From positions 48,162,589 to 48,226,588 of the forward strand of contig CM060070.1 in the NCBI GenBank assembly GCA_030533445.1: a stretch of DNA of 64,000 bases, in the 5' to 3' direction. This document shows, one piece after another, positions 30,690 to 64,000 of the stretch (positions are counted from its first letter, which is position 1; every line of letters starts with the position of its first letter). This stretch comes from Cyprinodon diabolis. Its lineage: Eukaryota; Chordata; Actinopteri; Cyprinodontiformes; Cyprinodontidae. The position numbers were made by a program, and so were the translations under genes. The notes beneath the pieces are model-generated. The model worked only from the letters and a program-made list of their open reading frames with translations. It was not told the origin of the DNA and made no database searches.

Positions 30690-33220
30690 TCTGATTCCTG
30701 GAAACTGATCCAGGAGGAGAAACTGTCGGTCAATTTAGGACAAACCAGTCATTCAGTCCCAGTCCAGCCAATGGGAGACAGTCATCGTAATAATGACCAT
30801 ATTATTGACCTTGATGATCGTAAGGATCTGAACCAGACAACCTGCTGTGATCCAAGGACACGATAAATAACTGAACTGTTCTTTAGTTTCCACCTCGCCT
30901 CCCTGTATCACCATGAGCTCTTTAGCTCCCTCTGCTGACTGCTAACATCCTCAGAGGGTGTGGCGGCGTTTTCTATGCCTTCAGTCTGCAGATCATTTTC
31001 TCTCATCGCCTGGAGACCATCGTCATCGTTGGCAGGCTGTAGGAAAGCAACAATAGCCGTGGGAGGAATATATGAATGAAACCGATGCAGCAGGAAGGCA
31101 GATCATCTTTATACAAATCAACCAGATTAAAAGAAAATGGCTACAAGGTGCACTAAGATTTAGTTTGATCATTATTAGTTGATTCTGATTATTACCTCCA
31201 TGGCTTAGAACCTCATCTCTCTTCTTCCACCCAGAACAGTCTTCTCATTTTAATGGGCGGAGCCAAACCTTGAGGCGTCTTAACATTCACAGAGCAGTCT
31301 TTGTGTCACCAACAACACGCCCACTAAAAAAGATACATGAACACCGTAGCGCCTGTGATCCTGCAGCTGGATGTTCTCCACGTGTCCATGAGCAAGCTCC
31401 GCTGATTTAGTGTTCCTCTGGAAAGGAAGCAGTCATTGTGGAACCTGGAGAACATCTCAAACATGCAGGAAGGGATCCACTAGAGGAGTGGAGTCTGTTA
31501 ATTAAGGCTACTTCTGTGGAACCGGTTGGGGTTGCTAGGTAACAGCGGTTGCATATACTAAGGACAAAGCGCTTCACTGTCTTCAATGATGAGCAGTGAA
31601 GAAAACATGCAGGTTCAGACATAAAATCCACTTTAAGCAGCTCAGAGGAAGTGAAGGCCTGAGAGGAGCTGCGGCGCAATCTATGCCACGTCACATACTC
31701 GTTAGTTTGCTGCTTAAGGTGGACATAGACGCGCTGCTGCAGCCTAGAACAGTAACGGGTAGAATGTACAACACGCCCCAGGTTCTGATGTGGACCAATC
31801 ATATTTTTGGTATCCAGCACAAGAAGGTGACCATGAAGTAAAACATTCAGAGCAAAGCTAACGTCAGCGGAGGCTGTGATCAAAAGGGAGGAGATCTGAT
31901 TGGACGAGCGTTTGATTCGCCTCTAGAGCAGAAGCATGTGCATGAAGCTAATGCTTCCATTAGCGTCTCTTCTTAGGGACGCAGAGAGGGTTCAGATCCC
32001 GCCGGTCCTGAACCAGCGTCTCTTCATGCTTCGATTTTCAGAGCAACCAATCAAAGTGATGGAGGTTCCCACATTAAAAAGGCCTTATTGTTGCATATTC
32101 TGAATATTGCTTTGATTTGGGTTTTAACAGAACATGGATTTGAGTCTTTTTTGTATGAAGACAAACTGGGATTATTGTCTGGATCTCATCATATGCTGAT
32201 GATATTTCTATATTCAATAAGCCAGTCGGCTAAGGTGAGCCAACGCATACAGAACCAGAACCTGTGGGGAGTTTCTCCAGAGGAGCAGCTCTCTGATCTC
32301 CTCAGGCCGGCCAGGCTTGGCCATCCCATAATATGAATGGATGTGAAAGAGGAAGGTCAGTATCAGGCTTTCTGCTCCAAACATCTCCTCAGGACAGAGC
32401 AGTGATCCGTTAACAGACCTCACACTGAGCAGCAGGGGTTACTACGCACTAATCAGAACTATGGAGCAGAACCACGGCTTTAGCCTGATTCAGGAACAAA
32501 CATCTCCAGCTTGTGTTTTACACCCTCCTATTGACGAAAGTGCTTGTGTCGGGGCAAGGAGAGAAATCTGATTTCTCTCCCTGTTTTCAAACATCTTGCA
32601 AAGCGACTCGCTAGTTTCAGTTTGATGAAATAAAGAGAAAGCTTCTGTCTTTGGGTCGGTGATTAAAAAAAAAAGTCAGCTTATCTCAAAAATGGCTAAA
32701 GTGCAAACAAACACACATAGAAACATTCGAGCCAGTCTGTAACCAATGGAGGCTTGTTTGCATATATCAAAAGCAGCACCTGCATGGATGAGAGATTTAA
32801 AGCAGACCGCCTGGATAAAGGCTGACAGATCCTGGGACAACAGGGTCCATCCGTGGGATGCAGCTGGTTTAAAAGCTTCTCAGGAACCACAGACCGTACA
32901 AAGTCTTCCTGCTTCCAGAAGCCGCTCACACATCTACACCAACCCACAGCTGTCATAAAAAATCCCAGAAGCTTACTTTGTAACTATGCAGTATTATAAA
33001 GCAGAGGTCATTCAGGCGGCGCTGGAGGCCGAGCAGCTTCCGTGGCGTTGCCTCCAGGTGGGTCTCCCGCTATGAAGATCAAGATAGATTCAGATATCTT
33101 GATGTTTCTGTCATTCTCTAATCAAACTGAAGATATTTTCCATCTGATAAAGTCTTGGTCAGGTTGTTTCCTTTCCTCCCGGAGATGATGTCAGGATCAT
33201 CAGCTTTCTGCAAACGTTCC
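30690..33220 (-). other. Inferred NFIC 3' UTR proximal part, non-coding
   Basis: No recognisable element. Short frames up to 158 codons lack family resemblance. Confidence 0.5.
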
Positions 33221-33221
33221 A

Positions 33222-61896
<28,675 letters not shown>

Positions 61897-61965
61897 CTAC
61901 AGGGCAGAAAACGGACAGAGCAACAGGTCAGACTGTGTGGGTTCAGATATGTAGAAGTGGAACCC

Positions 61966-64000
61966 CGGGGTTCCACCCAACACGTTAATGTCGAGAACGG
62001 TTCCACCCAACGCGTTAATGCAAAGAACGGTTCCACCGACACGTTAATGCCGAGAACGGTTCCACCCGACACGTTAACGCCGAGAACGGTTCCACCTGAC
62101 ACGTTAATGCCGAGAACGGTTCCACCCAACGTATTAATGCCGAGAACGGTTCCACCCAATGCGTTAATGTCGAGAACGGTTCCACCCAACGTATTAATGC
62201 CGAGAACGGTTCCACCGACATGTTAATGCCGAGAACGGTTTCACCCGAAACGTTAATGCCGAGAACGGTTCCACCCAACGCGTTAATGCCGAGAACGGTT
62301 CCACCCAACGCATTAATGCCGAGAACGGTTCCAACCAACGCGTTAATGCCGAGAACGGTTCCACCCAACGCGTTAACGCCGAAAACGGTTCCACCCAACG
62401 CGTTAATGCCGAGAACGGTTCCACCCGACGCGTTAATGCCGAGAATGGTTCCCCCCGACGCGTTAATACCGAGAACGGTTGAACCTGACACGTTAATGCC
62501 GAGAACGGTTCCACCCAACGCGTTAATGCAAAGAACGGTTCCACCGACACGTTAATGCCGAGAACGGTTCCACCCGACACGTTAACGCCGAGAACGGTTC
62601 CACCTGACACGTTAATGCCGAGAACGGTTCCACCCAACGTATTAATGCCGAGAACGGTTCCACCCAATGCGTTAATGTCGAGAACGGTTCCACCCAACGT
62701 ATTAATGCCGAGAACGGTTCCACCGACATGTTAATGCCGAGAACGGTTTCACCCGAAACGTTAATGCCGAGAACGGTTCCACCCAACGCGTTAATGCCGA
62801 GAACGGTTCCACCCAACGCATTAATGCCGAGAACGGTTCCAACCAACGCGTTAATGCCGAGAACGGTTCTACCCAACGCGTTAACGCCGAAAACGGTTCC
62901 ACCCAACGCGTTAATGCCGAGAACGGTTCCACCCGACGCGTTAATGCCGAGAATGGTTCCCCCCGACGCGTTAATGCCGAGAACGGTTCCACCTGACAGG
63001 TTAATGCCGAGAACGGTTCCACCCAACGCGTTAATGCCGAGAACGGTTCCACCTAACACGTTAATGCCGAGAATGGTTCCCCCCGACGCGTTAATACCGA
63101 GAACGGTTGAACCTGACACGTTAATGCCGAGAACGGTTCCACCCAACGCGTTAATGCTGAGAACGGTTCCACCCAACGCGTTAATGCCGAGAACGGTTCC
63201 ACCTGACACGTTAATGCCGAGAACGGTTCCACCCAACGCGTTAATGCCGAGAACGGTTTCCCCCGACACGTTAATGCCGAGAACGGTGCCACCCAACGCG
63301 TTAAAGCCGAGAACGGTTTCACCCGAAACGTTAATGCCGAGAACGGTTCCACCCAACGCGTTAATGCCGAGAACGGTTCCACCCAACGCATTAATGCCGA
63401 GAACGGTTCCACCCAACACGTTAATGTCGAGAACGGTTCCACCCAACGCGTTAATGCAAAGAACGGTTCCACCGACACGTTAACGCCGAGAACGGTTCAA
63501 CCGAGACGTTAACGCCAAGAACGGTTCCACCGGACGTTAATGCCGAGAACGGTTCCACCCGACGCCTTATTGCCGGAACGGTTCAACCCAACGCGTTAAT
63601 GCCGAGAACGGCTCCACCTGACACGTTAATGCCGAGAACGGCTCCACCTGACACGTTAATGCCGAGAACGGTTCCACCGACACGTTAATGCCGAGAATGG
63701 TTCCCCCCGACGCGTTAATGCCGAGAACGGTTCCACCTGATACGTTAATGCCGAGAACGGTTCCACCAAACGTGTTAATGCCGAGAACGGTTCCACCTGA
63801 CACGTTAATGCCGAGAACGGTTCCACCCAACGCGTTAATGCTGAGAACGGTTCCACCCAACGCGTTAATGCCGAGAACGGTTCCACCTGACACGTTAATG
63901 CCGAGAACGGTTCCACCCAACGCGTTAATGCCGAGAACGGTTTCCCCCGACACGTTAATGCCGAGAACGGTTCCACCCAACGCGTTAATGCTGAGAACGG
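61966..64000. repeat. 30-bp minisatellite, about 68 units, running off the right edge
   Basis: The unit contains CGTTAATGCCGAGAACGG and TTCCACCCAACG, with CAACG, CGACG and TGACACG variants. Ten codons per unit keep several frames open. A block of about 508 bp is duplicated: the region from 62220 matches that from 62728. It lies in NFIC intron 1 and ends 70 nt from the exon 2a acceptor. Confidence 0.96.

Larger units (their letters stand above)
27970..33221 (-). other. Probable NFIC 3' UTR
   Basis: NFI genes have long 3' UTRs. An AATAAA on the minus strand lies at 27989-27994, 5.2 kb after the stop codon, with a GT/CA-rich stretch downstream of it. Between them I see the 45-bp minisatellite and no open frame of note. 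The extent is inferred; a nearer signal could be used. Confidence 0.45.

Noticed and set aside
29596..30708. 370- and 281-codon frames (LVPCINQQSEWVWVR and NRTQTHSDCWLMHGT repeats)
   Set aside because: Both come from the 45-bp array, a multiple of 3; no non-repetitive coding flank.
33000..33062. Possible NFIC last exon in the sequence encoding GDPPGGNATEAARPP
   Set aside because: The real last exon is at 33222-33242, where SWYLG is encoded after a good acceptor in the right phase.

Overview
The window is vertebrate nuclear DNA, almost certainly from a percomorph-type teleost fish. It has GT-AG introns, recognisable orthologues of two vertebrate genes, L2/Rex-type LINEs, Tc1/mariner and hAT DNA transposons, tRNA-derived SINEs and very abundant minisatellites. 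The genus cannot be fixed from the sequence alone.

Two genes lie in tandem on the minus strand. SASS6 (centriole cartwheel protein SAS-6) starts with its ATG at 23662 and runs leftwards. Ten exons join in frame (1146 nt, 382 codons), and the C-terminal exons lie beyond the left edge. Upstream of it is a nuclear factor I gene, identified as NFIC by its C-terminal half. Twelve coding exons lie in the window, from 61896 down to the stop codon at 33222, joining to 1482 nt (493 residues plus stop). Exon 1 lies beyond the right edge, and a long 3' UTR probably reaches about 27970. A third gene, on the plus strand at 9312-10931, is an intronless 539-residue coiled-coil protein (CCDC177/CCDC185-like) nested in a SASS6 intron.

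Most of the remaining DNA is intron and repeat. Tandem arrays with unrelated units occupy roughly 20 kb, about 30% of the window: 14 bp at 4003-6409, about 59 bp at 10965-11368, tetranucleotide at 14714-15030, 45 bp at 29680-30680, a composite array at 33339-36090, 30 bp at 36741-37932, 17 bp at 43204-45122, 58 bp at 51575-53196, 42 bp at 53808-60133, and another 30 bp at 61966 to the right edge. Dispersed elements include three L2 copies, two Rex/CR1-like LINEs, three hAT-type elements (two with exact 8-bp target duplications), one Tc1/mariner with both ends, one truncated Tc1, a probable solo LTR, SINEs and a transposon with CATTGGCC ends that contains one of the minisatellites.

The most striking structure is in NFIC. 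The DNA-binding-domain exon, a single 532-bp exon in vertebrate NFI genes as I know them, is here split into three exons of 171, 177 and 184 nt, which add to exactly 532. One intervening intron is only 100 nt. The other is about 7.6 kb and mostly a 42-bp array of about 150 units. That array runs right up to and includes the real 3' splice site, so nearly every unit carries the same ATTCCAG|GTG acceptor. The unit is 14 codons long and stays open in the NFIC frame. This is a tandem array of potential alternative or recursive splice sites inside a DNA-binding domain. Part of the unit also resembles the first 30 nt of the downstream exon, which suggests the array grew from a duplication across the splice junction.
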